From positions 69,126-133,125 of the forward strand of contig JJOH01000010.1 in assembly GCA_000696115.1 (NCBI GenBank): a stretch of 64,000 nucleotides of DNA. The letters are read 5' to 3'. Below the pieces are notes generated by a model. That model saw only the letters and a program-made list of their open reading frames with translations, was not told where the DNA came from and did not search any database. This DNA is from Streptomyces olindensis. GTDB taxonomy: Bacteria > Actinomycetota > Actinomycetes > Streptomycetales > Streptomycetaceae. Each line of letters starts with the position of its first letter. Position 1 is the stretch's first letter. The translations under genes were made by a program, and so were the position numbers. Below, piece after piece: positions 1-7,740 of this stretch.

Positions 1-424
1 GGTCGTCGCCGTTGCCGAGGTAGGGCAGGACCAGGGCCGGGTCGACGGCGGTGATCACGCCGGTGACGGTGAGCCCGCCGGCCGTGACGACCTCGGCCAT
101 GGCCTTGGGCTCGACGGAGTCCCACAGCTCGACGACGGCGAGCCGGGTGCCGCCGGCGTCCTGGAGCCGCTCCAGCTCCGGGACCAGGTCCTCGCGCAGG
201 GCGCAGCAGGCGCAGTCGTTGACGAGCGGCGCCTCGCCCGCGTCGAGGATGCCGCCGGCGTCCCGGACGGTCCGCACGACCGTGCCCGCGGCGGCCGTCG
301 CCAGGTCGTGGTGGAGGACGACGCTGCCGGGCACGTCGGCGAGCAGCCGCGCCACGGCCGCCTTGCGGGCGTCGGCGTGCAGTCCGCCGACGATCACGAC
401 GGGGAGAGCGGGAGGGGCAGCCAT
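1..424 (-). CDS. CobW/G3E-like zinc-homeostasis protein (partial, runs off the left edge)
   Basis: The first 141 residues are present, from an ATG at 424; the C-terminus is outside the window. A CxCC motif (NDCACCALRED), the usual metal-binding signature of the COG0523/CobW GTPases, lies near residue 75. The Walker A region is poor: where GxxGxGKT is expected there is GGLHADARKA, so nucleotide binding may be lost or altered. The gene starts 4 bp after the stop of the zinc-free L31 gene and shares its leftward transcription unit below a Zur-box-like palindrome, so a role in supplying zinc to proteins during starvation is likely. CobW-like genes often sit in such loci. The family call rests on the CxCC motif, the size and the context. 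Confidence 0.8.
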   Translation of the reverse strand, partial: MAAPPALPVVIVGGLHADARKAAVARLLADVPGSVVLHHDLATAAAGTVVRTVRDAGGILDAGEAPLVNDCACCALREDLVPELERLQDAGGTRLAVVELWDSVEPKAMAEVVTAGGLTVTGVITAVDPALVLPYLGNGDD

Positions 425-428
425 GGGG

Positions 429-677
429 TCAGCCCTTCTTTCCGTACCGGCGCTCGAAGCGCTCGACGCGGCCGGCGGTGTCCAGGACGCGGGCGGTGCC
501 GGTGTAGAAGGGGTGGCTGACGTCGGAGATCTCGACGTCGACGACCGGGTAGGTGTTGCCGTCCTCCCACTCGATGGTCTTCTCGCTCGTCATGGTCGAG
601 CGGGTGAGGAAGGCGTAGTTCGCGGCACGGTCGCGGAAGACGACGGGCCCGTACTCGGGGTGGATTCCCTGGCGCAT
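429..677 (-). CDS. rpmE2: 50S ribosomal protein L31 type B (zinc-free paralogue)
   Basis: The 82-residue protein begins [16 protein letters not shown] and has the type B L31 core (SHPFYTG, then a basic C-terminus ending RRYGKKG). It lacks the cysteines of the zinc-binding C+ form. Such paralogues replace the zinc-containing protein on the ribosome when zinc is scarce, freeing zinc. It lies 2 bp downstream of rpmG and 4 bp upstream of the cobW-like gene, so the three genes probably form one operon read from the Zur-box-like promoter region. Confidence 0.95.
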   Translation of the reverse strand: MRQGIHPEYGPVVFRDRAANYAFLTRSTMTSEKTIEWEDGNTYPVVDVEISDVSHPFYTGTARVLDTAGRVERFERRYGKKG

Positions 678-679
678 GG

Positions 680-844
680 TCAGCGCTCCTCTCGGAAGTC
701 GACGTGGCGGCCGACGACCGGATCGAACTTGCGCAGGGTGAGTCGGTCCGGGTCGTTGCGACGGTTCTTGCGGGTCACGTAGGTGTAGCCGGTCCCGGCG
801 GTGGACCGGAGCTTGATGACCGGGCGGAGTTCGTTGCGTGCCAT
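680..844 (-). CDS. rpmG: 50S ribosomal protein L33 (zinc-free paralogue)
   Basis: A 54-residue protein starting [20 protein letters not shown] and ending DFREER. It contains the L33 core [20 protein letters not shown] with no cysteines, so it is the C- form that does not bind zinc. It is the first gene of the leftward operon (L33, L31, CobW-like), and its start codon is 14 bp from the Zur-box-like palindrome. Expression only under zinc limitation is expected for this family and position. Confidence 0.93.
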   Translation of the reverse strand: MARNELRPVIKLRSTAGTGYTYVTRKNRRNDPDRLTLRKFDPVVGRHVDFREER

Positions 845-857
845 GCCGCTATGCTAC

Positions 858-878
858 TGAAAATGAATTCCATTTACA
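858..878. promoter_or_regulatory. Putative Zur-binding palindrome in the shared divergent promoter
   Basis: An imperfect 21-bp AT-rich palindrome (TGAAAATG...CATTTACA around a central AATT) lies between the divergent rpmG and rpmB starts. It resembles the actinobacterial Zur box (TGaaAATGatTTTCA type). The flanking genes are the typical Zur regulon: zinc-free ribosomal paralogues and a CobW-like protein. Zinc-bound Zur at this site could repress both operons. Binding is inferred from similarity and context. Confidence 0.75.
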
Positions 879-907
879 CCACCTGAGTCGGAGAGGTACG
901 TCACCAC

Positions 908-1144
908 ATGTCCGCGCACTGCATGCTGACCGGCACCCAGCCCGGTTTCGGCAACCGCATCTCGCACTCCCACCGGCGCACGTCCCGCCGGTTCGACCCC
1001 AACATCCAGTCCAAGCGCTACTGGCTGCCGAGCGAGGGCCGGTACGTACGGCTCCGGCTGAGCGCCAGGGCGATCAAGACCGTCGACACGATCGGGATCG
1101 AGGCGGCCGTCGCCCGGATCCGCGCCCGGGGGGTGAAGGTCTGA
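908..1144 (+). CDS. rpmB: 50S ribosomal protein L28 (zinc-free paralogue)
   Basis: 78 residues, starting [16 protein letters not shown] and carrying the L28 hallmark [17 protein letters not shown]. The zinc-binding CxxC of the primary L28 is reduced to a single cysteine (Cys5), as in the alternative C- form. The TGA overlaps the ATG of rpsN by one base, indicating coupled translation. It is the first gene of the rightward operon beyond the Zur-box-like site. Confidence 0.95.
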   Translation: MSAHCMLTGTQPGFGNRISHSHRRTSRRFDPNIQSKRYWLPSEGRYVRLRLSARAIKTVDTIGIEAAVARIRARGVKV

Positions 1145-1449
1145 TGGCCAAGAAGAGCAAGATCGCGAAGAACGACAAGCGGCAGGAGGTCGTCGCGCGG
1201 TACGCCGCCCGGCGGGCCGAGCTGAAGGAGATCATCCGGCGGCCCTCGTCGACGGAGGCCGAGCGGCTGGCGGCGCAGGCGGAGCTGCGCAGGCAGCCGC
1301 GCGACGCGAGCGCCACGCGGGTCCGCAACCGCGACCAGGTCGACGGCCGGCCGCGCGGCTACTTCCGGGCGTTCGGGCTGTCCCGGGTGAGTCTGCGGGA
1401 GCAGGCGCACGCGGGGTATCTGCCCGGTGTGCGGAAGTCGTCCTGGTGA
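1144..1449 (+). CDS. rpsN: 30S ribosomal protein S14 (long, zinc-free form)
   Basis: 101 residues, the length of the long S14 form without a zinc ribbon. Family signatures are the [13 protein letters not shown] start and the C-terminal part with [24 protein letters not shown]. It lacks the CxxC...CxxC motif of the short zinc-binding S14. It is coupled to rpmB and completes the set of zinc-sparing paralogues in this locus. A GC-rich 12-bp palindrome just after the stop (1455-1466) could form a weak terminator. Confidence 0.95.
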   Translation: MAKKSKIAKNDKRQEVVARYAARRAELKEIIRRPSSTEAERLAAQAELRRQPRDASATRVRNRDQVDGRPRGYFRAFGLSRVSLREQAHAGYLPGVRKSSW

Positions 1450-1560
1450 GAGGCGCCCCCGGGGGCTCTTGACGGCCCCTGGTAGCTTGCTGCGATCGTT
1501 CCGGCCAGGGGGCCGGCCGGGTGCCGTCCGGGTCGGCCGGCTACAGCTTGGGGGCTTGCA

Positions 1561-2106
1561 GTGACTTCGGTGATGTTCTGGCGTCGTTTTGGCGCCGTGC
1601 GCGTCGCGGCGGTGGCCGCGGGGCTGGTGGGCGCGCTGGCACTGACGGCATGCAGCGGCGACGGCGGCTCCGGGGACGACCCGGCGTCCGGCTCCAGCCC
1701 CTCGGCCACGGCGTCCGCCGGAACCGGCGGCTCGGACTCGGGTTCCGCGTCCGGCGGCTCGGACTCCGGCTCCGCGTCCGGCGGGTCGGAGTCCGACGAG
1801 CTGGCGGGCAGCTGGCTCGCGACGACCGACGGCAAGGCCGTGGCGCTGGTGATCACCGGCAGCAAGGCCGCGCTGTTCGCCACCGGCGGGAGCGTGTGCA
1901 GCGGCACCGCGGGTGAGCAGTCCGGGATGCGGATGATCCGCCTGAAGTGCACGGACGGCTCCAAGGACCGGGCGACCGGCATGGTCGACTCGGTGACCGG
2001 GAGCAGCCTGAAGGTCACCTGGGAGGGCGGCCTGGGCGAGGAGACGTACACGAAGGCCGAGGGCGGCAAGATGCCGACCGGACTGCCCACGGCGGGCCTC
2101 GGATAA
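1561..2106 (+). CDS. Hypothetical secreted lipoprotein
   Basis: A 181-residue protein from a GTG start. It has a lipoprotein signal peptide: a basic N-terminus (WRRFGAVRVAA), a hydrophobic stretch and a lipobox ALTAC near residue 30. A Ser/Gly/Asp-rich linker of about 45 residues follows, with a duplicated GGSDSGSAS motif, then a globular part of about 100 residues (LAGSWLATTDGKAVALVITG, LKVTWEGGLGEETYTK). Lipid anchoring outside the membrane is expected. I do not recognise the C-terminal domain. The gene stands alone upstream of the tandem repeat array. Confidence 0.75.
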   Translation: MTSVMFWRRFGAVRVAAVAAGLVGALALTACSGDGGSGDDPASGSSPSATASAGTGGSDSGSASGGSDSGSASGGSESDELAGSWLATTDGKAVALVITGSKAALFATGGSVCSGTAGEQSGMRMIRLKCTDGSKDRATGMVDSVTGSSLKVTWEGGLGEETYTKAEGGKMPTGLPTAGLG

Positions 2107-2119
2107 CGGCACGCCGACG

Positions 2120-2690
2120 CGTACGGACGGGGCCGTGGACCGCCTTCGGGCGCCACGGCCCGCGTACGGACGGGCCGTGGACCGCCTCCGGGCACCGCAG
2201 CCCGCATGCGGACGGGCCGTGGACTACCTCCGGGCACCGCAGCCCGCATGCGGACGGGCCGTGGACTACCTCCGGGCACCGCAGCCCGCATGCGGACGGG
2301 CCGTGGACTACCTCCGGGCACCGCAGCCCGCGTGCAGACGGGACCATGCACCGCCTCCGGGCACCGCAGCTCAGCGGGCGGACGGGCTGTGGACCGCCTC
2401 CGGGCACCGCAGCCCGCGTACGGACGGGGCCATGCACCGCCTCCGGGCACCGCAGCTCAGCGGGCGGACGGGACCATGGACCACCTCCGCGCACCCGTGG
2501 ACCGCCTCCGGGCACCGCAGCCCGCGTGCAGACGGGACCATGCACCGCCTCCGGGCACCGCAGCCCGCGTACGGACGGGCCGTGGACTACCTCCGCGCAC
2601 CGCAGCCCAGCGGGCGGACGAGGCCATGCACCGCCTCCGGGCACCGCGGCCCGCAGCGGACGGGCCGTGGTCCGTCCGGCGTTCGGGGGA
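2120..2690. repeat. Array of about 12 units of a 42-bp GC-rich tandem repeat
   Basis: The gap between two lipoprotein genes is filled by repeats of about 42 bp with the shared core CTCCGGGCACCGCAG. Units alternate between two or three variants (GTGGACTACCTC or GTGGACCGCCTC; CCCGCATGCGG or CTCAGCGGGCGG), and some have small indels. Long open frames run through it on both strands because stop codons are rare in such DNA, but the unit-length changes break any one frame, so I read it as noncoding. The near-identity of units 2-4 (about 2200-2330) suggests recent expansion. No function is evident. Confidence 0.85.
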
Positions 2691-2780
2691 TTCGCAGGGG
2701 GTGCGTGCCCGTGCGGTATCCGGGTGCGTGATGATCCAGGGAGCCGAAGCCGCTCACGTTCACCACGCCCAGAGGACTCC

Positions 2781-3323
2781 ATGCGCACCTTGCCCCTCAC
2801 CCTGGCCGCCGCCCTCGCCGCTACCCTCCTGCTGACCTCCTGCAGCGAGGACGCGTCCGGTGGAGACGACGACGCGAAGAACGCGGACCCGGCGAACGGT
2901 TCGGCCTGCGCGATCGGCGACCTGGGCGTGGAGGTCGGAGCCGGTGCCGCCCCCAAGGCCGGGGACACCGGCAACGTCACCGTCACGCTCACCAACAAGG
3001 GCGCGCAGTGCACCCTGAAGGGCTTCCCCGCCGTGGACCTCCTGGCCGAGGACAGCACGACGTCCGTGTCCCCGGAGGAGGGCACGAAGGCCCAGCCGCT
3101 CACGCTACCGAAGGGCGGGACCACGTCCTTCACGATCACCTACGTGCGGGGCGAGGCGGACTCCGCGAAGAGCCTCTCCGTGCACAAGGTGTCCTTCGCC
3201 CTGCCCGGCGCCACCGCCGACGCGCACGATCTCCCCTGGTCGTACGGGGAGGTCGCCCGGCGGGACGGGGACGGCGGCGCGGCGCAGGCCTCGGTGAGCG
3301 GCTTCGAGTCCTCGGGCGACTGA
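2781..3323 (+). CDS. DUF4232-type secreted lipoprotein
   Basis: 180 residues. The signal peptide MRTLPLTLAAALAATLLL leads to a lipobox LTSC (Cys near residue 21). After an acidic Gly/Asp linker there is a beta-rich domain with GNVTVTLTNKGAQCTLKGFP and a second half ending near DLPWSYGEV. This pattern (N-terminal cysteine in SACAIGDLGV, Cys in the TNKGAQC motif) is typical of DUF4232 domains of actinobacterial exported proteins, whose role is unknown. The start codon directly follows the short spacer after the repeat array. Confidence 0.8.
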   Translation: MRTLPLTLAAALAATLLLTSCSEDASGGDDDAKNADPANGSACAIGDLGVEVGAGAAPKAGDTGNVTVTLTNKGAQCTLKGFPAVDLLAEDSTTSVSPEEGTKAQPLTLPKGGTTSFTITYVRGEADSAKSLSVHKVSFALPGATADAHDLPWSYGEVARRDGDGGAAQASVSGFESSGD

Positions 3324-3327
3324 CCGC

Positions 3328-3374
3328 TGGTCAGCGCAGCGGCGGGACGGCAGGTCAGCGCAGCGGCGGCCGGT
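3328..3374. repeat. Two tandem copies of a ~23-bp repeat at convergent gene ends
   Basis: The block GGTCAGCGCAGCGGCGG occurs twice, about 23 bp apart, across the 31-bp gap between the DUF4232 gene and the convergent DUF2786 gene. The second copy encodes the last codons and stop of the DUF2786 gene. The first repeats the same stop context and is probably a local duplication. Confidence 0.6.
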
Positions 3375-4455
3375 GGCGCATCCGCGCACGGTCCGCCGCC
3401 TGCGCGCCCTCCGTCCAGCCGGCCGCGTCGCGCACGCCGCGCAGCCGGGTCGTGGTGGTCTCCGGGAACATCCGGTCCAGCCGCCCCGTGACGGCGAGTT
3501 CGCGGGAGGCGAGGACCGGGAGCAGGTCGTCGGTCACCTGGGTCTCGGCGGCGGCCGCGAGGCGGGTGCCGATGCGGTGGGCGTAAGCGGCGAGGAAGGC
3601 CTGCCGGAACGCCTTGGTGCGCTTACGGCCCCCGGCACGCTGGGCCGCCTCCGCCTTCGTCATCGCGGTCGTGGCCTGCACCAGGAGCGAGGTGTGGAGG
3701 AGTTCGACCGCCTCCAGGTCCGTTTCGAAGCCGACGACGGTGGAGAAGCCGAGGGGCTCGTTCCACACCGCCCGGCAGTGGTTGGCGGTGGCGACGGCGT
3801 CCAGCAGCACCGCCTTGGCCTGCTCGTACGGCGGTTCGACCCCGATCCGGCAGGCGCCGGGCATGTCGGGCGAGGGTGCCCGGGCCGCGAGCAGCGCCTC
3901 GTCGACGCTGTGCCGGGCCATCAGCTCCTGCGCCTTGGCGCTCAGCGCCTCCGCCTCCTCCGGGAACCCGGTCGCCTCCGCCTTGGCGAGCAAGGCACGG
4001 ATGCGGGTGAGCATGCGGGACTCGGGCCTCGCCTCGCCGGACGACTCCTCGAGGGATTCCAGCGCGGGCAGGCGCAGCAGCAGGCGGTACAGCTCCAGTA
4101 CGGCCGTGGCGTGGGAGAAGCGGTCGGTGCGGGGCGGGGCGCCGGCGGGCAGGTCGGCGAGCTGCGCGCTCCAGCGGCGGCCACGGGGCCGGTCGTACGG
4201 CGCCTGCGCGCGGATCAGCTCCGCCGCGAGCAGCACGTGGACGTCGTCCAGCTCGCGCCGGACGATCCGTACGACGTCGGCCGGCTGCCAGCCGCGCCGC
4301 CAGGCCGCCGCCACGAACTCCTCCCCGCGCCGGGCCAGTTCGGCGTCGGCCGCCGGGTCGGAGGCGAGTAGGGACGCGCCGGTGTCGAGGGCCGTCTCGC
4401 CGGTCTCGTACAGGGCGGCTTCGAACGCGCGGTCGACGGTGGTGGACGTACTCAC
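3355..4455 (-). CDS. DUF2786 domain protein
   Basis: 366 residues from a GTG at 4455 (VSTSTTVDRAFEAALYETGE). Upstream in-frame ATGs exist as far as 4566, but that region overlaps the divergent LysE gene and looks less coding. The DUF2786 motif lies near residues 150-200 (RMLTRIRALLAKAEATGFPEEAEAL, then AQELMARHSVDE). The C-terminal half has a basic patch (GGRKRTKAFRQAFLAAYAHRIG) as in related actinobacterial proteins. The function of the family is not established; it is predicted to be a soluble, mostly helical protein. Confidence 0.75.
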   Translation of the reverse strand: MSTSTTVDRAFEAALYETGETALDTGASLLASDPAADAELARRGEEFVAAAWRRGWQPADVVRIVRRELDDVHVLLAAELIRAQAPYDRPRGRRWSAQLADLPAGAPPRTDRFSHATAVLELYRLLLRLPALESLEESSGEARPESRMLTRIRALLAKAEATGFPEEAEALSAKAQELMARHSVDEALLAARAPSPDMPGACRIGVEPPYEQAKAVLLDAVATANHCRAVWNEPLGFSTVVGFETDLEAVELLHTSLLVQATTAMTKAEAAQRAGGRKRTKAFRQAFLAAYAHRIGTRLAAAAETQVTDDLLPVLASRELAVTGRLDRMFPETTTTRLRGVRDAAGWTEGAQAADRARMRHRPPLR

Positions 4456-4555
4456 GGGCCGATGGTGCCACGCCGCCACCGGCGCCCCCGCGGCCGCGGC
4501 CTGGTGCGTCTCACTCCGCGGAATTCGGTCGATCGGGCGGGGCGGGGCTTCGAGC

Positions 4556-5197
4556 ATGGCCCGCATGGTGGATCTGTCTCTCTACGCGGCGTTCCTCGTC
4601 GCCGCCTTCGCGCTGTGCGTCACCCCCGGCCCCGACATGATGTTCATCGTGGCGATGGGCGGCCGGGGCGGGCCGACCGCCGGGGTGATGGCCGCGTTCG
4701 GGGTGGCGTGCGCGATGCTCGTGCACGCGGTCGCGGCGGCCCTCGGCCTGTCGGCCCTGTTCACGGCGTTGCCGACGCTGTACCACGTGCTGCGCTGGGC
4801 GGGCGCGGCCTATCTGCTCTATCTGGCGGTGAAGGCGTTCCGCGACCGGTCGGTGCCGGGTGCGGAAGGGACCGGCGCCACGGGGTCGGGCATGCGGCGG
4901 GCGTTCTGGCAGGGCGCGATCACGAACCTGCTGAACCCCAAGGTGATCCTCTTCAACGTGGCGTTCCTGCCCCAGTTCGTGGACCCCTCGCTCGGCCACG
5001 TCCAGGGCCAGTTGCTGCTGCTCGGCGTCACGCTCGTGGTGATGGGCTTCCTGTGGGACGGCAGCGTCGGGCTGCTCGCGGGGCGGCTGACCTCTTTCCT
5101 CAGGCGCAGCGCGCGGGTGAACCGCTGGCTGAACATCGTCTCCGGGACGGTGTTCACGGGGCTGGCGCTGCGGCTGGTGGCCACTTCTCCGAAGTAG
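4556..5197 (+). CDS. LysE/RhtB-type amino-acid exporter
   Basis: 213 residues with about six hydrophobic segments. The first carries the LysE family signature CVTPGPDMMFIV, and a second conserved stretch reads AITNLLNPKVILFNVAFLPQFV. Family members export basic amino acids, threonine, homoserine or related compounds across the inner membrane. The start at 4556 was chosen because a G-rich ribosome-binding stretch (about 4538-4547) is well spaced from it; an ATG at 4565 is the alternative. It is divergent from the DUF2786 gene. Substrate unknown. Confidence 0.85.
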   Translation: MARMVDLSLYAAFLVAAFALCVTPGPDMMFIVAMGGRGGPTAGVMAAFGVACAMLVHAVAAALGLSALFTALPTLYHVLRWAGAAYLLYLAVKAFRDRSVPGAEGTGATGSGMRRAFWQGAITNLLNPKVILFNVAFLPQFVDPSLGHVQGQLLLLGVTLVVMGFLWDGSVGLLAGRLTSFLRRSARVNRWLNIVSGTVFTGLALRLVATSPK

Positions 5198-5207
5198 CTC
5201 GGCCGTG

Positions 5208-5254
5208 TGTCAACCCGAGGTTGACAGGCTCCAGGGCGCAACCTACGGTTGACA
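5208..5254. promoter_or_regulatory. Twin operator overlapping a leaderless promoter
   Basis: A perfect inverted repeat TGTCAACC-cga-GGTTGACA (5208-5226) is followed by a second, partial copy (CAACC-tac-GGTTG, 5239-5251, with the right arm continuing to 5254). Their centres are 28 bp apart. The first copy contains a -35-like TTGACA (5221-5226); 17 bp later TACGGT (5244-5249) could be the -10. Transcription would then begin at or next to the ATG at 5256, giving a leaderless mRNA. The two operator halves cover the -35 and -10, as expected for a repressor site. Confidence 0.6.
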
Positions 5255-5255
5255 C

Positions 5256-5996
5256 ATGACGAACCCCGAGCCCACGTCATCCATCCGTCTCGACGACCTC
5301 ATCGCGGCCATCAAGAAGGTCCACGACGAGCCTCTGGAGCAGCTCCAGGACGCCGTGATCGCCGCGGACCACCTGGGCGACGTGGCCGACCACCTGATCG
5401 GCCACTTCGTCGACCAGGCAAGGCGGTCCGGCGCCTCCTGGACCGACATCGGCAAGAGCATGGGCGTCACCCGGCAGGCCGCGCAGAAGCGTTTCGTGCC
5501 CAAGGAGTCGGCCGACCTCGACCCGAGCCAGGGCTTCAGCCGCTACACCGTCCGCGCCCGGAACGTGGTCATGACCGCCCACAGCAAGGCCAAGGCCGCG
5601 CGCAACGCCGAGGGCGTGCCCGCGCACCTCGTCCTCGGGCTGCTCGCCGAGCCCGAGGGCCTCGCCGCGAAGGCGATCGTCGAGCAGGGCGTCTCGCTCG
5701 ACGCGGTCCGGGATGCGGCGACGGCGGCCCTCCCGCCGGCGGTCGAGGAGGCCCCCGAGCTCGTGCCGTACGGGCAGGACGCCAAGAAGGTCCTGGAGCT
5801 CACCTTCCGCGAGGCCCTGCGCCTCGGCCACAACTACATCGGCACCGAGCACATCCTGCTCGCCCTGCTGGAGCACGAGAACGGCGACGGCGTCCTCAGC
5901 GGACTCGGTGTCGACAAGGAGCGGACCGAGGAGTACGTCGCGGCCGTGCTGGAGAAGATCGTGCAGGCCCAGAAGGACGTGCTGGACGCGTCCTGA
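5256..5996 (+). CDS. HTH plus Clp N-terminal repeat protein (ATPase-less Clp-like)
   Basis: 246 residues. Residues of about 55-85 (GASWTDIGKSMGVTRQAAQKRF) look like a helix-turn-helix. The rest holds two Clp_N-type repeats: NVVMTAHSKAKAARNAEGVP...HLVLGLL and KVLELTFREALRLGHNYIG...HILLALLEHENG, the substrate/adaptor-binding fold of ClpC/ClpA. No AAA+ ATPase modules follow. It may link DNA binding to proteostasis, for example as a self-regulated sensor: a palindromic operator covers its own promoter. The role is inferred from domain content. Confidence 0.8.
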   Translation: MTNPEPTSSIRLDDLIAAIKKVHDEPLEQLQDAVIAADHLGDVADHLIGHFVDQARRSGASWTDIGKSMGVTRQAAQKRFVPKESADLDPSQGFSRYTVRARNVVMTAHSKAKAARNAEGVPAHLVLGLLAEPEGLAAKAIVEQGVSLDAVRDAATAALPPAVEEAPELVPYGQDAKKVLELTFREALRLGHNYIGTEHILLALLEHENGDGVLSGLGVDKERTEEYVAAVLEKIVQAQKDVLDAS

Positions 5997-6051
5997 CCGG
6001 GGGCCGCGGCGGTACGGCGGCGTTGTCAGACCCCCCTGGCACACTCGCAGC

Positions 6052-7740
6052 ATGACCGACCGGTGGGCACTCGCCCCGGCCGAGGACGGTGGCGTGGACG
6101 TCGCCCCCCTCGGTCCGGACGGGCTGCCCGCCGGGCCGGTGCGGCGGGAGGCCGATCCCGCCGAGGCCGTGCGGAGCCGTCCCGGCGTCACGCGGTGGGT
6201 GTGGCGGTCCACCGCCGAGGTCTACCCGCGCCTGCTCGCCACGGGGGTGCGAGTCGAGCGCTGCTACGACATCGAGGCCGCCGAGACACTCCTCCTCGGC
6301 CACGAGGGGCGGTACGGGGAACCCCGCTCGGCCGCGGCCGCCCTGGCCCGGCTGCGCGGCGGCCCCGTACCGCCCGATCCCCCGCTGCGCTCCGCCGAAC
6401 CGGGCTCCCAGTCCTCCCTGTTCGAGCCGCGGGGCGTCCCGCTGCCCCTGCCGGACCTCCTCGCGGTCTACGCCGAGCAGCAGCGGCGGCACGAGCGGGC
6501 CGAGCACCCCGAGCGCATGCGCCTGCTGACGGCCGCCGAGTCCGCGGGCATGCTGGTGGCCGCCGAGATGAACCGCGCCGGGCTGCCCTGGAGCGCCGAG
6601 GTGCACCGCGCGGTGCTCCACGACCTGCTGGGCGAGCGGTACGCGGGCGGCGGCGAGCCCCGCCGCCTGGCCGAGCTGGCCGACGAGGTGTCGGCCGCGT
6701 TCGGCAGACGGGTCCGCCCCGACCTGCCCGCCGACGTGATCAAGGCCTTCGCGCAGGCCGGCGTCAAGGTCTCCTCGACCCGCCGCTGGGAGATCGAGTC
6801 CGTCGACCACCCGGCCGTGAAGCCGCTGATCGAGTACAAGAAGCTGTACCGCATCTGGGTCGCCCACGGCTGGTCCTGGCTCCAGGACTGGGTGCGCGAC
6901 GGCCGGTTCCGGCCCGAGTTCCTCGCGGGCGGGACGGTGACCGGGCGCTGGGTGACCAACGGCGGGGGCGGGCTCCAGATCCCCAAGGTGATCCGGCGGG
7001 CCGTGGTCGCCGACCCCGGCTGGCGGCTCGTCGTCGCCGACGCCGACCAGATGGAACCGCGCGTCCTGGCCGCCATCTCCCGCGACCCCGGGCTCATGGA
7101 GGTGGCCGGCCGGGAGAGCGACCTGTACCAGTCCGTCTCCGACCGCGCCTTCTCCGGCGACCGCGCCCAGGCCAAACTCGCCGTGCTCGGCGCGGTGTAC
7201 GGCCAGACCTCCGGCGACGGCCTGAAGAACCTCGCCGCGCTCAGACGCCGCTTCCCCAGGGCGGTGGCGTACGTCGACGAGGCGGCCCGGGCCGGCGAGG
7301 AGGGCCGGCTCGTGCGGACCTTCCTGGGCCGGACCTGCCCGCCCGCGGCCCGGGGCTCGGACGACGCGACGGAGGAGGCCGGCATCCCGGCCACCGAGGA
7401 CGACCAGCCCGACGGCGGCCAGTGGGTCCCCGGGTACGCCTCCACCAACGCCCGCGCCCGCGGCCGCTTCGCCCGGAACTTCGTCGTCCAGGGCAGCGCC
7501 GCCGACTGGGCGCTGCTGCTGCTCGCCGCGCTGCGGAGGACCTGTGCCGGGCTGGCGGCCGAACTGGTCTTCTTCCAGCACGACGAGGTGATCGTGCACT
7601 GCCCCCAGGAGGAGACCGAGACGGTCGTGGCGGCGATCCGCGAGGCGGCGGACCTGGCCGGGCGGCTGACCTTCGGGGAGACGCCGGTGCGGTTCCCGTT
7701 CACGACGGCGGTGGTGGAGTGCTACGCGGACGCCAAGTAG
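6052..7740 (+). CDS. Family A DNA polymerase (bifunctional 3'-5' exonuclease/polymerase annotation)
   Basis: 562 residues, shorter than PolI (about 900). The C-terminal half has the family A motifs: A (LVVADADQMEPRVLAAIS, near residue 330), B (QAKLAVLGAVYGQTSGDG) and C (ELVFFQHDEVIVHCP). The acidic residues in VADADQME and HDEV match the catalytic metal ligands. The N-terminal part of about 150 residues corresponds to the exonuclease-like region of actinobacterial homologues but looks degenerate. A repair or lesion-bypass role is plausible. Its TAG directly abuts the stop of the convergent regulator gene, with no spacer. Confidence 0.88.
   Translation: MTDRWALAPAEDGGVDVAPLGPDGLPAGPVRREADPAEAVRSRPGVTRWVWRSTAEVYPRLLATGVRVERCYDIEAAETLLLGHEGRYGEPRSAAAALARLRGGPVPPDPPLRSAEPGSQSSLFEPRGVPLPLPDLLAVYAEQQRRHERAEHPERMRLLTAAESAGMLVAAEMNRAGLPWSAEVHRAVLHDLLGERYAGGGEPRRLAELADEVSAAFGRRVRPDLPADVIKAFAQAGVKVSSTRRWEIESVDHPAVKPLIEYKKLYRIWVAHGWSWLQDWVRDGRFRPEFLAGGTVTGRWVTNGGGGLQIPKVIRRAVVADPGWRLVVADADQMEPRVLAAISRDPGLMEVAGRESDLYQSVSDRAFSGDRAQAKLAVLGAVYGQTSGDGLKNLAALRRRFPRAVAYVDEAARAGEEGRLVRTFLGRTCPPAARGSDDATEEAGIPATEDDQPDGGQWVPGYASTNARARGRFARNFVVQGSAADWALLLLAALRRTCAGLAAELVFFQHDEVIVHCPQEETETVVAAIREAADLAGRLTFGETPVRFPFTTAVVECYADAK

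Noticed and set aside
1947..3323. Long open frames across the 42-bp repeat array that fuse with the DUF4232 gene
   Set aside because: Low-complexity product, broken repeat frames, and a good signal peptide start at 2781; the open frames follow from the scarcity of stop codons in GC-rich repeats.
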